A DNA stretch of 64,000 bases from NCBI RefSeq assembly GCF_004000905.1, contig NZ_BIMD01000001.1, positions 310,001 to 374,000 on the forward strand, written 5' to 3'. Below are positions 42,444-54,053 of the stretch, piece by piece. This DNA is from Paenibacillus humicus NBRC 102415 (GTDB lineage Bacteria; Bacillota; Bacilli; Paenibacillales; Paenibacillaceae). The notes under the pieces were generated by a model. That model worked only from the letters and a program-made list of their open reading frames with translations. It was not told where the DNA came from and did not search any database. The position numbers and the translations under genes are program-made. How positions within the stretch are numbered: position 1 is the stretch's first letter; every line of letters begins with the position of its first letter.

Positions 42444-43234
42444 ATGGCGACCTCCGCCTTGATCGTAGGATGATGCTGATAGCCTACGATCTCGAAATCC
42501 TCGTAGCGGTATTCGAAGATGGATTCCGGACGCCTCTTCAGCACCAGCTGCGGCAGCGGATACGGCTCCCTCGTCAGCTGCAGCTTCACCTGCTCCAGGT
42601 GATTGCTGTAGATGTGGACGTCTCCGCCGGAATAGATCAGCTCTCCAGGCTCCAGATCGCATTGCTGCGCAATCATATGGGTCAGCATCGCATACTGGGC
42701 GATGTTGAACGGAAGACCGAGGAACGTATCCGAGGACCGCATCGTGAACATGCAGTTCAGCTTGCCGGCAGCCACCTGGAACTGAAAGACGAAATGGCAT
42801 GGCGGCAGCTTCATATTGTCGACCTCTGCCACATTCCAGGCGCTCACCATATGGCGCCGCGAATCGGGATTGGTGCGGATGGAATCCACGACGCTCCGGA
42901 TCTGATCGTGGACGTTGCCGTCCTTCCCTTCCCACGCCCGCCACTGGGAGCCGTACACAGGCCCGAGATCGCCGTTCTCGTCCGCCCATTCGTTCCAGAT
43001 CCGCACCCCGTTCTCCTGCAAATAACGAATATTGGTGTCTCCGCTCAAAAACCACAGAAGCTCATGGATAATGGACTTCACGTGCACCCGCTTGGTCGTG
43101 ACCAAAGGAAATCCCTTCGACAAATCAAAGCGGAGCTGCCTGCCGAAGACGGCAATCGTTCCCGTGCCCGTCCGGTCGGAACGCTCCGTGCCGTTGTCAA
43201 GAATATCCTGCAAAAGCTCCAAGTAATTTTTCAT
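42440..43234 (-). CDS. thyA: thymidylate synthase
   Basis: A 264-residue ThyA: catalytic Cys146 in [10 protein letters not shown], substrate-binding Arg in RTGTGT, and the conserved [18 protein letters not shown] and HIYSNHLEQ segments. It methylates dUMP to dTMP with methylene-tetrahydrofolate and releases dihydrofolate, which the folA product recycles. Length and all key residues fit an intact enzyme. It is the first gene of the thyA-folA pair. Confidence 0.96.
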   Translation of the reverse strand: MKNYLELLQDILDNGTERSDRTGTGTIAVFGRQLRFDLSKGFPLVTTKRVHVKSIIHELLWFLSGDTNIRYLQENGVRIWNEWADENGDLGPVYGSQWRAWEGKDGNVHDQIRSVVDSIRTNPDSRRHMVSAWNVAEVDNMKLPPCHFVFQFQVAAGKLNCMFTMRSSDTFLGLPFNIAQYAMLTHMIAQQCDLEPGELIYSGGDVHIYSNHLEQVKLQLTREPYPLPQLVLKRRPESIFEYRYEDFEIVGYQHHPTIKAEVAI

Positions 43235-43536
43235 GCAACCTTCCCCTTTGTCCCAATCTGTCTATAACCCGCTTTGAAAACCTTTTTCCTATTCTACCAT
43301 CAGCAGGCGAGTTTTGTCTCCATTATGCAAGGAAATGTCGCAAGAAAACGATCGAATCGGCCTATAATCCTTTGGCGCGGTAACGATTAGGGGCAATAAA
43401 GGATTTTGGGCAGGAAGGAATAACCAAATAAGAAAAACCTCGTAAGCAGCTATAACGCTCCAAGCGCATCGATGCGTTGCAGCCGCTTTTACGACCCCCC
43501 GGCGCGTCGCCCCTCCTGCCTGCTCCCCAGACCAAA
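43235..43536. other. intergenic region between thyA and pdhD
   Basis: About 300 bases upstream of thyA that should contain its promoter. I see no RNA gene, riboswitch or clear operator. The last part runs into the pdh terminator. Confidence 0.4.
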
Positions 43537-43569
43537 CAAAAAACAGCCGGCACGCGGGGTGCCGGCTGT
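43537..43569 (-). terminator. intrinsic terminator of the pdh operon
   Basis: Stem ACAGCCGGCAC with its complement around loop GCGG, followed on the minus strand by six Ts, 35 bases past the pdhD stop. Confidence 0.9.
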
Positions 43570-43603
43570 TGCTGCATGCCGCCAGAAATCGGCAGCGGAT
43601 GTA

Positions 43604-45019
43604 TTACTTGACGAAAACGTGGATCGGGTGGCCGAGAGCCACTTCCGCCGCATCCAGCACGATTTCGCCGAGCGTCGGGTGGGCATGGATCGTGAGGGCG
43701 ATATCTTCAAGCGTAGCGCCCATCTCGATGGCCAGGCCGAGCTCGGAAATCATGTTAGAAGCTTCGATGCCCGCGATGTGGGCGCCGAGCACGAGGCCGC
43801 TGTCTTTGTCGGCGACGATTTTGACGAAGCCTTCTCCAGCGTTCAGGGAAAGCGCGCGTCCATTCGCCGCGAACGGGAATTTGCCGACTTGGACGTTGTA
43901 GCCTTTGTCCTTGGCTTCCTTCTCGGTCAGGCCGACGCTTGCGCATTCCGGATCGGAGAAGCATACCGCAGGCATGCACTTGTAGTCGACTTTGCTCGGC
44001 TGTCCGCCGATGACTTCAGCCGCGACGCGGCCTTCATACATCGCTTTGTGGGCAAGCGCAGGACCGGCAACGATATCGCCGATAGCGAAGATATGCGGAA
44101 TGTTCGTGCGTCCTTCGTCGTTGACTTCGATAAGGCCGCGGTCCGTCATCTTGATGTTGATGAGATCAAGGCCAAGCTCTCCGTCCGTGTTCGGACGGCG
44201 TCCGACCGTTACGAGCAGGTAGTCGGCCGTGATTTTCTCTTCCTTGTCGCCGACCGTGTACGTAACGGTGACGTCCTTGTCGGTCTGCTCGGAGCTTTTC
44301 GCCATCGCGCCGGTGATGATGTCGGCTTTTTTGGCTTTGAGCTTTTTCGCCACGAGCTGGGACATGTCTTTGTCGAAGCCGGGCAGGATGGAATCGGATC
44401 CTTCGAGAATCGTCACCTTCGTGCCGAACTTGCTGTACATTTGGCTCAGCTCGATGCCGATGTAGCCGCCGCCGATGACGACGAGGCTCTTCGGAATCTC
44501 AGGCAGCGTCAGAGCGCCCGTGGAGGACACGATGCGTCCGCCGAACGGGAATGCCTTCAGCTCGATCGGACGGGAGCCCGTCGCGATGATGCAGTTCTTG
44601 AACCGGTAGCGCGGCGCTTCCTGATCGTTGAAGACACGGGCTTCGTTTTCGTTGATGAACATGACTTCGCCGGCAAAGTACTGGACTTTGTTCGCTTTCA
44701 GCAAGCTGGCTACGCCGCCGGTCAGCTTCTTGACGACGCTGCCGCGGAACTCCTGAATCTTGGACCAGTCGACCTTCACGTCGGCGGCCGTAATGCCGAT
44801 CGCTTCGGAATGGCTTACCGTGTCGAATTGATGGGAAGCCGAGATCAGAGCCTTGGAAGGAATGCAGCCGACGTTCAAGCAGACGCCGCCTACATATTCC
44901 TTATCTACGCAGAGCACGCTCTGGCCGAGCTGAGCGGCGCGGATCGCCGCTACATATCCGCCTGGGCCGGCACCAATTACCAGTGTATCGATATCGAGAG
45001 ATGGATCTCCTACTACCAT
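43604..45019 (-). CDS. pdhD: dihydrolipoyl dehydrogenase (E3 of pyruvate dehydrogenase)
   Basis: A 471-residue flavoprotein. FAD fold VIGAGPGGYVAA, redox disulfide GVCLNVGCIP (Cys47, Cys52), NAD fold VVIGGGYIGIELS, and the C-terminal HAHPTLGE with the active-site His-Glu pair. It reoxidises the lipoyl groups of E2 with NAD. It is the last gene of the pdhA-B-C-D operon, 3 bases after pdhC. Confidence 0.95.
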   Translation of the reverse strand: MVVGDPSLDIDTLVIGAGPGGYVAAIRAAQLGQSVLCVDKEYVGGVCLNVGCIPSKALISASHQFDTVSHSEAIGITAADVKVDWSKIQEFRGSVVKKLTGGVASLLKANKVQYFAGEVMFINENEARVFNDQEAPRYRFKNCIIATGSRPIELKAFPFGGRIVSSTGALTLPEIPKSLVVIGGGYIGIELSQMYSKFGTKVTILEGSDSILPGFDKDMSQLVAKKLKAKKADIITGAMAKSSEQTDKDVTVTYTVGDKEEKITADYLLVTVGRRPNTDGELGLDLINIKMTDRGLIEVNDEGRTNIPHIFAIGDIVAGPALAHKAMYEGRVAAEVIGGQPSKVDYKCMPAVCFSDPECASVGLTEKEAKDKGYNVQVGKFPFAANGRALSLNAGEGFVKIVADKDSGLVLGAHIAGIEASNMISELGLAIEMGATLEDIALTIHAHPTLGEIVLDAAEVALGHPIHVFVK

Positions 45020-45022
45020 GAG

Positions 45023-46360
45023 TTATACCTCCATAACGAGCAGCTGAGGGTCGCCCAGAAGCTGTTTAATGTAGTTAAGGAAATTCTGAGCCGTCGCACC
45101 GTCGATGATGCGGTGGTCGAAGCTGAGGGACAGAGCCATGACGGAAGCAGGAACGATTTGGCCGTTCTTGATGACAGGCTTGTCGGAAATGCGGCCTACG
45201 CCAAGGATCGCGACTTCAGGGAAGTTGATGATCGGCGTGAAGAACATGCCGCCGGCGGAGCCGATGTTCGTGATCGTGATCGTGCTGCCTTTGAGCTCGG
45301 CGCCGGTAAGCTTGCCGTCGCGGCCGCGGATAGCCAGGTCGCGGATGGAATCGGCGATCGTCCAGACGTTTTTGCGGTCGGCATGCTCGATGACCGGTAC
45401 GATGAGGCCGTTGTCGGTATCCGTCGCAATGCCGATGTTGTAATATTTGCGGAGCACGATTTCCTGGGACTCCTCATCCAGCATCGCATTCATGATCGGG
45501 AACTCGCGGCAAGCCGCTACGAGTGCTTTCACGATGAACGGCAGGTAAGTGAGCTTGACGCCTTTTTTCTCGGCGACGGGCTTCGCTTTTTGGCGAAGCT
45601 CGACCAGAGCGGTCACGTCGACTTCATCCATCAGCGTGACATGCGGAGCCGTATAAGCGGACTTCGCCATCGCGCCGGCGATGATTTTGCGGATGCCCTT
45701 GAACGGCAAGCGCTCTTCCGGACGGTCTCCGCCTTGGGATGCCACCGGAGCGGCTTTCGCTTCTCCAGCGCCTTTGGCAGCAACAGCCGCGTTGTCGGAA
45801 GCTGCCGCCGGAGTCGATTTGCCGCCGCCTGCAGCGAACTGCTCGACATCCTCGCGGGTCACCTTGCCGTTTTTGCCCGTGCCTTGGACGGCCGTGATGT
45901 CCACGCCTTTTTCGCGGGCGAGCTTGCGTACGCTAGGAGTGGCAAGCACGCTGCCCTTGGCTGCGCCTTCGGCCTTGGCCGGCTGCGCGGCGGGAGCCGC
46001 GTCCTTCGCCGTCACTTCGGCATCGGCTTTGGCTGCGCCTGGAGCGACATTGGCCGCTTCGTCCTTCGCTACTTCCTTCGCGCTGTCCTCGGCAGGAGCC
46101 GCGCCTTCCGGAAGATCGCCTTCGGCATCGATGATCGCGACCACTTCGCCTACATGGCATACCTGACCGTCCTTCGCGAATACTTCAAGCACGGTGCCGT
46201 TGACCGGACAAGGCACTTCCACGACGGCTTTGTCGTTCTGCACTTCCATAATGATGTCATCGTCGGTTACTTTGTCGCCCGGCTTGATATGCATGGTCAT
46301 GATTTCGCCTTCATGCAGACCTTCGCCGAGCTCCGGGAACCGGTATTCGAATTTTGCCAC
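45023..46360 (-). CDS. pdhC: dihydrolipoyllysine acetyltransferase (E2 of pyruvate dehydrogenase)
   Basis: A 445-residue E2: one lipoyl domain (about 1-80) with the lipoylated Lys44 in NDKAVVEVP, a long Ala/Pro/Glu/Lys linker, a peripheral-subunit-binding domain ([20 protein letters not shown]), a second Ala-rich linker and the catalytic domain ending in [10 protein letters not shown] with the active-site His and Asp. It carries acetyl groups to CoA and forms the core of the complex. GTG 46360 follows AAAGGAGGT; no ATG in frame has a site. Confidence 0.95.
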   Translation of the reverse strand: MAKFEYRFPELGEGLHEGEIMTMHIKPGDKVTDDDIIMEVQNDKAVVEVPCPVNGTVLEVFAKDGQVCHVGEVVAIIDAEGDLPEGAAPAEDSAKEVAKDEAANVAPGAAKADAEVTAKDAAPAAQPAKAEGAAKGSVLATPSVRKLAREKGVDITAVQGTGKNGKVTREDVEQFAAGGGKSTPAAASDNAAVAAKGAGEAKAAPVASQGGDRPEERLPFKGIRKIIAGAMAKSAYTAPHVTLMDEVDVTALVELRQKAKPVAEKKGVKLTYLPFIVKALVAACREFPIMNAMLDEESQEIVLRKYYNIGIATDTDNGLIVPVIEHADRKNVWTIADSIRDLAIRGRDGKLTGAELKGSTITITNIGSAGGMFFTPIINFPEVAILGVGRISDKPVIKNGQIVPASVMALSLSFDHRIIDGATAQNFLNYIKQLLGDPQLLVMEV

Positions 46361-46480
46361 GGATGTACCTCCTTTTGCGTCTAGAGCTTGGTGATGGCCG
46401 CGGAGCTGGGACAAGCACCGGCAGAGACGGGCCTGCCCGCTCCTCGCCATCGGAACCAGCCGGCAGTCCGGCCGGATGGA

Positions 46481-47458
46481 TTAGAAGTCGAGGACTTTCT
46501 TCACGCCGGCGATGATGCGCGCAGGCGTCGGAAGCCATTGATCCTCGATCTGCGCATACGGGTACACCGTATCCGGTCCGGCTACGCGCAGGACAGGAGC
46601 TTCCAGATGGAGAATGGCCTTCTCGTTGATCTGAGCGATGACCTCGGCAGCAGCGCCGGAAGTTTTTTGCGCTTCCTGCACGATGATGACGCGGTTCGTC
46701 TTCTTGATGGATTCCACGATTGTATCGATGTCAAGCGGCATCAGCGTGCGCAGGTCGATGACTTCGACCTTGACGCCTTCCTTCTCCAGCTCCTCGGCTG
46801 CTTTCACAGAGGTGTGGACCATCATGCCGTACGTAACGATCGTCACGTCGCTGCCCTCGCGGACGACGTTGGCCTTGCCGAGCGGAATCGTGTACTCTTC
46901 TTCCGGCACTTCGGCGCGGAAGGCGCGGTACAGGTTCAAGTGCTCCATGAAGAAGACCGGATCGTTGTCGCGGATGGCGGAGATCATGAGGCCCTTGGCG
47001 TCGTATGGATTGGAAGGAATGACGACCTTGATGCCTGGAGTCTGCATCGCAAGGCCTTCCAGGGAATCCGTATGCAGCTCGGCTGCCTTCACGCCGCCGC
47101 CGAACGGGGTGCGGAATACGATCGGCGAGTTGTAGCGGCCGCCGGAACGGTAGCGCATGCGGGCCGCTTGAACGAACATTTGATCCAATGCTTCATAGAT
47201 GAAGCCGACGAACTGGATTTCAGCGACGGGGCGGAAGCCTTGGACGCCGAGGCCTACCGCCATGCCGGCCAGAGCGGATTCCGCGAGCGGCGTATCGAAT
47301 ACGCGCTCCTCGCCGAATTCCTTCTGCAGTCCTTCCGTCACGCGGAAGACGCCGCCGGTATGGCCGACGTCCTCCCCGAACAGCATTACATTATCGTCAC
47401 GCTTAAGCTCGGTCCGCAGAGCGTCGCGGATTGCTTCAAGCATATTCATTTGAGCCAT
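46481..47458 (-). CDS. pdhB: pyruvate dehydrogenase E1 component, beta subunit
   Basis: A 325-residue transketolase-type beta subunit, beginning [23 protein letters not shown] and containing [16 protein letters not shown] with the Glu that activates thiamine diphosphate, and [20 protein letters not shown]. It forms the E1 heterotetramer with PdhA. It starts 41 bases after pdhA. Confidence 0.95.
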   Translation of the reverse strand: MAQMNMLEAIRDALRTELKRDDNVMLFGEDVGHTGGVFRVTEGLQKEFGEERVFDTPLAESALAGMAVGLGVQGFRPVAEIQFVGFIYEALDQMFVQAARMRYRSGGRYNSPIVFRTPFGGGVKAAELHTDSLEGLAMQTPGIKVVIPSNPYDAKGLMISAIRDNDPVFFMEHLNLYRAFRAEVPEEEYTIPLGKANVVREGSDVTIVTYGMMVHTSVKAAEELEKEGVKVEVIDLRTLMPLDIDTIVESIKKTNRVIIVQEAQKTSGAAAEVIAQINEKAILHLEAPVLRVAGPDTVYPYAQIEDQWLPTPARIIAGVKKVLDF

Positions 47459-47499
47459 GTTAACAGGTTCCTCCTTCGGTGGATCGGCCGCTTGGCCGC

Positions 47500-48966
<1,467 letters not shown>

Positions 48967-49698
48967 ATGACCGACGACAAATACTTGAAACGGACCATCG
49001 TGAAGGAAACGGTGCCGAGCGCCTTCCTGGATACGGGCTCCCGCGATCTGAGGATCTACCTTCCCCCCGGCTACAACGAAGTGCTGAGCTACCCGGTCGT
49101 GTACGGCCAGGACGGCGAAGACCTGTTCAACTTCGGACGGATCGCGACGCTCGCCAACAAGCTGATCATCGACGGCGAGATCGAGCCCTTCATCATTGTC
49201 GGAGTCGACGTGGACAAAAAGAAGCGCACGGCCGAATATTCCCCGGACGGCAGCCTGCACGAAGCCTACGTCCGCTTTTTCGCGGAAGAGATGCTTCCCT
49301 TCGTCGAGGAGCGCTATCCGGTCCGGCGCGAGCGCTCGGAGCGGCTGCTCGTCGGCGATTCGCTCGGCGGCACGGTGTCCCTTCATCTCGCGCTCCGGTA
49401 TCCGGATATTTGGAGCCGCGTCCTCTCGCTGTCCGGCGCATTTTATGAGGCCTCGCAGCAGCTGGCGGCGCTGGAGCAGGAGCTTGGCTGGCTGCAGCTG
49501 TACCAGTATGTCGGCTTGCAGGAAACCGACTACCAGACCGATACGGGCATCTACGACTTCGTCACGCTGAACCGCGAGATGCGGGAGCTGCTCGAGGCCA
49601 AGGGCGCCGGGATCCTGTATACGGAAAAAGACGGCAAGCATCAATGGGGCTTCTGGCAGCGGGAAATTCCCGACGGCCTCAAGCATTTCATGGACTGA
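48967..49698 (+). CDS. alpha/beta-hydrolase esterase, Fes/IroE-like
   Basis: A 243-residue putative esterase of the enterochelin-esterase-like family (esterase D type). The nucleophile is Ser132 in VGDSLGG; the start has VPSAFLDTGSRDLRIYLPPGYNE, typical of the family, and the C-terminal catalytic His is in KDGKHQWGFW. It has no signal peptide. It may open ferri-siderophore esters or hydrolyse other esters; no siderophore genes are nearby. ATG 48967 follows CAAGGAGG; an in-frame ATG 99 bases earlier has no site. Confidence 0.85.
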   Translation: MTDDKYLKRTIVKETVPSAFLDTGSRDLRIYLPPGYNEVLSYPVVYGQDGEDLFNFGRIATLANKLIIDGEIEPFIIVGVDVDKKKRTAEYSPDGSLHEAYVRFFAEEMLPFVEERYPVRRERSERLLVGDSLGGTVSLHLALRYPDIWSRVLSLSGAFYEASQQLAALEQELGWLQLYQYVGLQETDYQTDTGIYDFVTLNREMRELLEAKGAGILYTEKDGKHQWGFWQREIPDGLKHFMD

Positions 49699-49710
49699 TC
49701 AGCTGTCATG

Positions 49711-49762
49711 GCGAATAAAAAAAGGGAAACGGCCGGAAAGCCGCTTCCCTTTTTTTATTCGC
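49711..49762. terminator. bidirectional terminator
   Basis: A 16-bp outer stem (GCGAATAAAAAAAGGGAA against its complement) with an inner CGGC/GCCG hairpin. Both strands end in T runs, serving the convergent esterase and phosphatase genes. Confidence 0.85.
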
Positions 49763-49785
49763 CTTTGGCGTGCTGCCGCCCACTT

Positions 49786-50301
49786 CTATACGCGCGCATG
49801 GCCGGCAAGTCTGGCCTGATCGTTCTTGATTAAGCTCAGCAGCCGGTCGCAGCCTTCGTTCACGAGGCGGAACGTCTCCTCGAAATCGCCGGTATAATAT
49901 GGATCCGGCACCCCGGCACGCTCCTGCCCCGGAAGCAGCTCCATGAAACGAAGCAGCTCGCCGTCCGGTTCGATGGACCACTCCCGCAGCAGCTCCCTCA
50001 CATCCTGCTCGTTCTTCTCGTCCATGCAGACGATATAGTCGGCCTGCTCCAGAGCCTGCCGGCTGACGAGCGTCGAGATCATTCCCTGGCAGGAGATTCC
50101 GGCCGCGTCCAGCATCCGGCGCGTGCCCTCATGAGGCGAATGGCCGAGATGCCAGTCTCCGGTTCCGCAGCTGCCGGCTTCGACGATTCCGCCAAGCCCC
50201 TGTTCCTCCGCCTTATGCCGGAGAACCGCCTCGGCCATCGGGGAACGGCAGATGTTGCCGAGGCATACGAACAGAACCTTCGTCTTCTTGTTGTCCGCCA
50301 T
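49786..50301 (-). CDS. low-molecular-weight protein-tyrosine phosphatase
   Basis: A 171-residue phosphatase with the P-loop FVCLGNICRS (nucleophile Cys13, Arg19) and the general-acid Asp in VPDPYYTG. It removes phosphate from tyrosine or arginine of target proteins (YwlE- or YfkJ-type). The Thr that marks the phospho-arginine phosphatase YwlE is not in the P-loop (CTGNTCRS type); Ile is there instead, so a tyrosine phosphatase of the YfkJ type fits better. The start shares its A with the upstream stop (TGATG), so it is coupled to the channel gene. Confidence 0.9.
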   Translation of the reverse strand: MADNKKTKVLFVCLGNICRSPMAEAVLRHKAEEQGLGGIVEAGSCGTGDWHLGHSPHEGTRRMLDAAGISCQGMISTLVSRQALEQADYIVCMDEKNEQDVRELLREWSIEPDGELLRFMELLPGQERAGVPDPYYTGDFEETFRLVNEGCDRLLSLIKNDQARLAGHARV

Positions 50302-50945
50302 CAGAACAGCCCTCCCTTTCTCATGTCTCCCGAGGCGGGACGCAGCGACCTTCTCGGCAGCCTCCACTTGAATATGACCGAGAACATGCGCATGACGATG
50401 ATCAGCACGAACAGGACGATCAGCCCGACCGTGCTTCCCGGCCATCCGAGGCCGATCGCGGCGCCGGCGAGAATGGCCCATACCGCGTAGATCTCGTCGC
50501 GCAGCACGAGCGGCTTGCGCCCGGCGAGCAGATCGCGGATGATTCCGCCTCCAATGCCGGTAAGCGTGGCGGCGACCATGACCGCGCTGAGCGGATGCTT
50601 CATGCCCGTGGCGTACAAGGCGCCCTGTATCGCGAACGCCGACAGGCCGATGGCATCGAACAGCGCCTCCATCCTGCGCCAATGCTGGATCCAGCCGACC
50701 GGCAGCAGGAAGGCGATCGTCATCGCCGCCAGCGCAACCTTGATGAGAAGGCCCTGGGTCCATAACGTCGTGACCGGAACCCCGATGAGCAGGTTGCGGA
50801 TGACGCCGCCTCCGAATGCGGTCACAAGTCCGAGCACGAAGACGCCCAGAATGTCATACTCTTCCTCCATGGCGACGATCGCTCCGCTGACCGCGAACGC
50901 AATCGTGCCGATAATGCTGAATACGGCAAAAATATCGGTGTACAA
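50301..50945 (-). CDS. TRIC-type (trimeric intracellular cation channel) membrane protein, UPF0126
   Basis: A 214-residue membrane protein with seven hydrophobic helices made of two repeats. Each repeat carries the family's glycine motif: FGGGVIRNLLIG and IGGGIIRDLLAG. These prokaryotic TRIC proteins conduct monovalent cations. The C-terminus is basic and cytoplasmic. It is coupled to the phosphatase gene; whether the two work together is not known. Confidence 0.9.
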   Translation of the reverse strand: MYTDIFAVFSIIGTIAFAVSGAIVAMEEEYDILGVFVLGLVTAFGGGVIRNLLIGVPVTTLWTQGLLIKVALAAMTIAFLLPVGWIQHWRRMEALFDAIGLSAFAIQGALYATGMKHPLSAVMVAATLTGIGGGIIRDLLAGRKPLVLRDEIYAVWAILAGAAIGLGWPGSTVGLIVLFVLIIVMRMFSVIFKWRLPRRSLRPASGDMRKGGLF

Positions 50946-51079
50946 GTTCTAACGCCCCTTAAGTCTCCATCATCCTACCTATAATAGCCGCGAGGGATGC
51001 AGGACGCAACCGTCATTGCGGCATCGTCTCCGGACAAGCTATAATGTCGGCAGATTCAATCCCGAAAGGATGGAAAACC

Positions 51080-51739
51080 TTGGAACCGTCAACCTTCAAT
51101 GGCCGGGTCGTCATCGTATCCGGAGGCAGTCTCGGCAGCTGGATTCTGGATTTGATCCAAGAAGGCGACCGCATCATCGGAGCCGACGCCGGAGCGCTGT
51201 TTCTCGTGCGCCATGGCATCAAGCCTCATCTGTCGCTCGGCGACTTCGACTCCGTAAGCCCGGAGGAGCAGAAGGATATCCGCGCCGAAAGCCTCGAGTC
51301 GGCTTCCTTCGATCCCGTCGACAAAAACTACACGGATACCGAGCTTGCCTTCCGACGTGGCCTTGACCTGAAGCCGTCGTCGATTCTCCTGCTGGGCGCG
51401 ACGGGAAGCCGCCTTGACCACACGCTCGCCAATGTGCACTTGCTGCGGTTGTCCGCGGAACAGGGCATTCCCGCAGCCATCGAGGACGCTGCGAACCGGA
51501 TCCGCGTGCTGCCGCCGGGCTCATCGATGGCATTGGGCCGCAGCCGCTTCGAGCATATCTCGCTGCTGCCGCTCAGCATGCGCGTAGCCGGCATCAACCT
51601 TGCCGGATTTCAATATCCGCTGACCGACGCAAGCCTGGAGATCGGCCAGTCGCTCGGCATCAGCAATGCTTTGGCCGCCGAATCCGGCACCGTATCGTCG
51701 GCGGAAGGCTGGCTTCTCGTCATCGAGAGCATCGGCTGA
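51080..51739 (+). CDS. thiamine pyrophosphokinase
   Basis: A 219-residue kinase. GDRIIGADAGALFLVRHG, LSLGDFDSV with the metal-binding Asp residues, DKNYTDTELA and GATGSRLDHTLAN are the family motifs. It converts thiamine to thiamine diphosphate with ATP. The preferred start is TTG 51080 after AAAGGATGG; an upstream in-frame ATG at 51044 has no site. In Bacillus the gene is known as thiN. It is a single gene here. Confidence 0.9.
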   Translation: MEPSTFNGRVVIVSGGSLGSWILDLIQEGDRIIGADAGALFLVRHGIKPHLSLGDFDSVSPEEQKDIRAESLESASFDPVDKNYTDTELAFRRGLDLKPSSILLLGATGSRLDHTLANVHLLRLSAEQGIPAAIEDAANRIRVLPPGSSMALGRSRFEHISLLPLSMRVAGINLAGFQYPLTDASLEIGQSLGISNALAAESGTVSSAEGWLLVIESIG

Positions 51740-51827
51740 GATCCCGTTTGCCGACTTTGGCCGTTCGCGGTCTGCTGTTCGCCGTTCGCCTTCGGCCGCT
51801 TGCCGCTTGCCTCCGGCTTGACACCGG

Positions 51828-53819
51828 TCATTCCTTGCCGCCGTCGCCCGGCGTCTCGATGCTCAGCCCATCGACATGCTTGCGGGACATCAGCTTCCTG
51901 GCCTTGCGGTTTTCCTTCGAATCGAACACGATGTCGAGATCGTACTCCGTTCCCGGATAGAGCTGCTCTTTCTCGATATACAAGGACAGCCGCTTGCGGT
52001 TGAAGCTTCTCTTTTCCTTTTGGACCTGAACCCCGACCTCTCCCCGCTCATCCGCTTCACGGAAGACGATGCCCGTTCTCCGGAGCGGGTAGATCCAAAC
52101 GCAGTCTCCGACGCGGAAATGCACCTTCTCCTTCCCCTCCGCTTTTTTGGCATTTCCCGCCGAAGCGGGCTCCGCCTTGCTTCGCTCCTTTAATCCCGTC
52201 CGTTCCGGATCACTTCGCCCCTTATCGACAGGCTTCATTGCAGCAGCTTCCGAAGTTCCTTCCGAAGCTCCTTCCTGCCGCTGAAACTCCGGAGACCGAT
52301 GCGGCCTCAGCTGCTCCGCACGGTCGAGGATGGACTTGGGCAGTCCGTATCGCCTCGCGATCGCCAGCGCGTAGCTGTCCCCCGCTTCTCCCGGCTCCAG
52401 CCGGTACAGCGGCTGCAGAGATTCCGGATCGAAGGCCATGCGGGCGTTCATGCAGCGTCCGGTGCGCGCGGCATACGCTTTGATTTCATTGAAATGAGTC
52501 GTCACGGCAAGCTTCGAGCCTCGCCGTCCCAGCTCCTCCAGCACGGCGATGGAAAGCGCGATCCCTTCACCCGGATCCGTCCCTGCGGCGAGCTCATCGA
52601 GCAGGACGAGCGTCCTCCTTCCAGCCGTGGCCAGCACTTCCCGCAGAACGGCCAGATGGGCGGAAAAGGTGCTGAGAGACTGCTCGATGCTCTGCCCGTC
52701 TCCTACATCGGCCAGCACATCGTCGAACATGCCGATCGCCGTTCCTTCGGCCGCCGGCAGGAACAAGCCTGCCTGGGCCATGAGCACGAACAGGCCGATC
52801 GTCTTGAGCGCCAGCGTCTTGCCTCCCGTATTGGGACCGGTAATGTACAGCTGATCCCATTCCAGGCCGAGCTCGGCATCGATAGGCACCGCTTGCTCCC
52901 CGAGCAGCGGATGGCGCCCGGACACGATTCTGAGAGCGGGTTCGGCTTCAAGCGCGGGCTCCGTCCCGTTGTACGAGATCGCCAGCTTGCCTCTCGCGAG
53001 AATGAAATCGAACATCGCCATCGTCTCCAGGTTGATGCCGAGCTGCGGCCCATGCTCCTCCGCCAGCTCCGACAGCCCGGCCAGGATGCGCAGCCGCTCC
53101 TGCTCCTCCGCCGATTTCCATGAAGACAGCTCCGCCTGCAGATCGGCAATGTCGGCCGGCTCTACGAACAGCGTCTGGCCGCTGGCGGATTCATCCCATA
53201 CGGTTCCAGGCACCAGCTTGCGGTGCTCGCGCCGGACCGCGAGGACGAACCTGCCGCTGCGCTGGCTGATGACGGCTTCCTGAAGGGCATTTCGATATTT
53301 GGCCAGCGAAGCGTCGAGCTTCCTCCGTATTCGGTCCTCCGCCACTCCGTAAGCGCGCCTGATCCGGGACAGCTCGGGCGAAGCATGGTCATGCAGCCAT
53401 CCTCCCCGGATGCAGCGATCCAGCTCGGCCCGCAGCTCCGGACAATCGCGCATGGAAGAGGCGTAGCCGGACAGAAGCGGCGCGGCATCTCTCTTGGCCT
53501 CCATGTAGCGCTTCATCTGCGCCACGGAGCCGAGCCATGCCGACAAGCCCGACAGCTCGCGCTCGTCGTAGATTCTGCCCTTGCCGAGCAGCGCAAGGAA
53601 CGGACCGATGCCTTCCATCGCGGACAGCGGTACGCTCGCTCCCGACGCCAGCAGCGACTCCGCTTCGGCCGTCTCGCGGAGCCACTGCGCCGCCTGTCTC
53701 CCTACCGGGCTTGGACGATGCTTCTGAGCCAGCCTGAGGCCGGGCTCCGATACGGTGAAGCCGCACAGCTGCTCATGGATGGCGTCGTATTCCAGTCTTG
53801 CCATGGATGCTTGATTCAA
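51828..53819 (-). CDS. MutS2-like ATPase without an Smr domain
   Basis: A 663-residue MutS-family protein. It begins like MutS2 (SMARLEYDAIHEQLCGF), has the helical clamp/lever region, and an ABC-type ATPase domain with Walker A GPNTGGKT, the signature STFSAHL and Walker B LVLLDELAAGTDP. After the ATPase there is a Lys/Glu/Ser-rich linker (about 500-560), then a KOW-like beta segment (FRVGDCVWIYPLRRTGIVF). The endonuclease Smr domain normally at the C-terminus of MutS2 is missing, so it is shorter than MutS2 (about 785 residues). TTG 53819 follows GGGGAGG eight bases upstream. The leader contains two terminators. Confidence 0.85.
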   Translation of the reverse strand: MNQASMARLEYDAIHEQLCGFTVSEPGLRLAQKHRPSPVGRQAAQWLRETAEAESLLASGASVPLSAMEGIGPFLALLGKGRIYDERELSGLSAWLGSVAQMKRYMEAKRDAAPLLSGYASSMRDCPELRAELDRCIRGGWLHDHASPELSRIRRAYGVAEDRIRRKLDASLAKYRNALQEAVISQRSGRFVLAVRREHRKLVPGTVWDESASGQTLFVEPADIADLQAELSSWKSAEEQERLRILAGLSELAEEHGPQLGINLETMAMFDFILARGKLAISYNGTEPALEAEPALRIVSGRHPLLGEQAVPIDAELGLEWDQLYITGPNTGGKTLALKTIGLFVLMAQAGLFLPAAEGTAIGMFDDVLADVGDGQSIEQSLSTFSAHLAVLREVLATAGRRTLVLLDELAAGTDPGEGIALSIAVLEELGRRGSKLAVTTHFNEIKAYAARTGRCMNARMAFDPESLQPLYRLEPGEAGDSYALAIARRYGLPKSILDRAEQLRPHRSPEFQRQEGASEGTSEAAAMKPVDKGRSDPERTGLKERSKAEPASAGNAKKAEGKEKVHFRVGDCVWIYPLRRTGIVFREADERGEVGVQVQKEKRSFNRKRLSLYIEKEQLYPGTEYDLDIVFDSKENRKARKLMSRKHVDGLSIETPGDGGKE

Positions 53820-53885
53820 CTTGATTTCCTCCCCGAAAATGCTCATGTCCATATCGACCCAGCCGCTAGAAGGCGTTCAAGGACA

Positions 53886-53926
53886 CAAAAAAAACAGGAG
53901 GGAACGCGGAAGCGCTCCACTCCTGT
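53886..53926 (-). terminator. leader terminator B, immediately before the MutS2-like gene
   Basis: Stem ACAGGAG/CTCCTGT with inner GCG/CGC pairing, followed on the minus strand by eight Ts. It ends 67 bases upstream of the MutS2-like start, and no other minus-strand gene lies upstream for 4 kb. Confidence 0.8.
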
Positions 53927-54026
53927 CGGGCTAGGTACCTGCTGCCGTCTTTCCCCAGTACGCCTCCAATGACCGGCTGCCGCAAGCCTCGGTGAACGGC
54001 TTGCGGCGGCAGGTGCATGGGAAACG

Positions 54027-54053
54027 AAAAAAACCGTGCTCGAAGGAGCACGG
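54027..54053 (-). terminator. leader terminator A, upstream of terminator B
   Basis: A perfect 8-bp GC-rich stem CCGTGCTC/GAGCACGG with loop CTTC (minus strand), followed by seven Ts on the minus strand. It lies 100 bases upstream of terminator B and points the same way. Confidence 0.82.

Noticed and set aside
43472-46384. A 970-codon open frame on the plus strand opposite pdhC and pdhD
   Set aside because: It is the antisense shadow of two certain genes. GC-rich codon use removes stops on the opposite strand, and its product has no recognisable domain.
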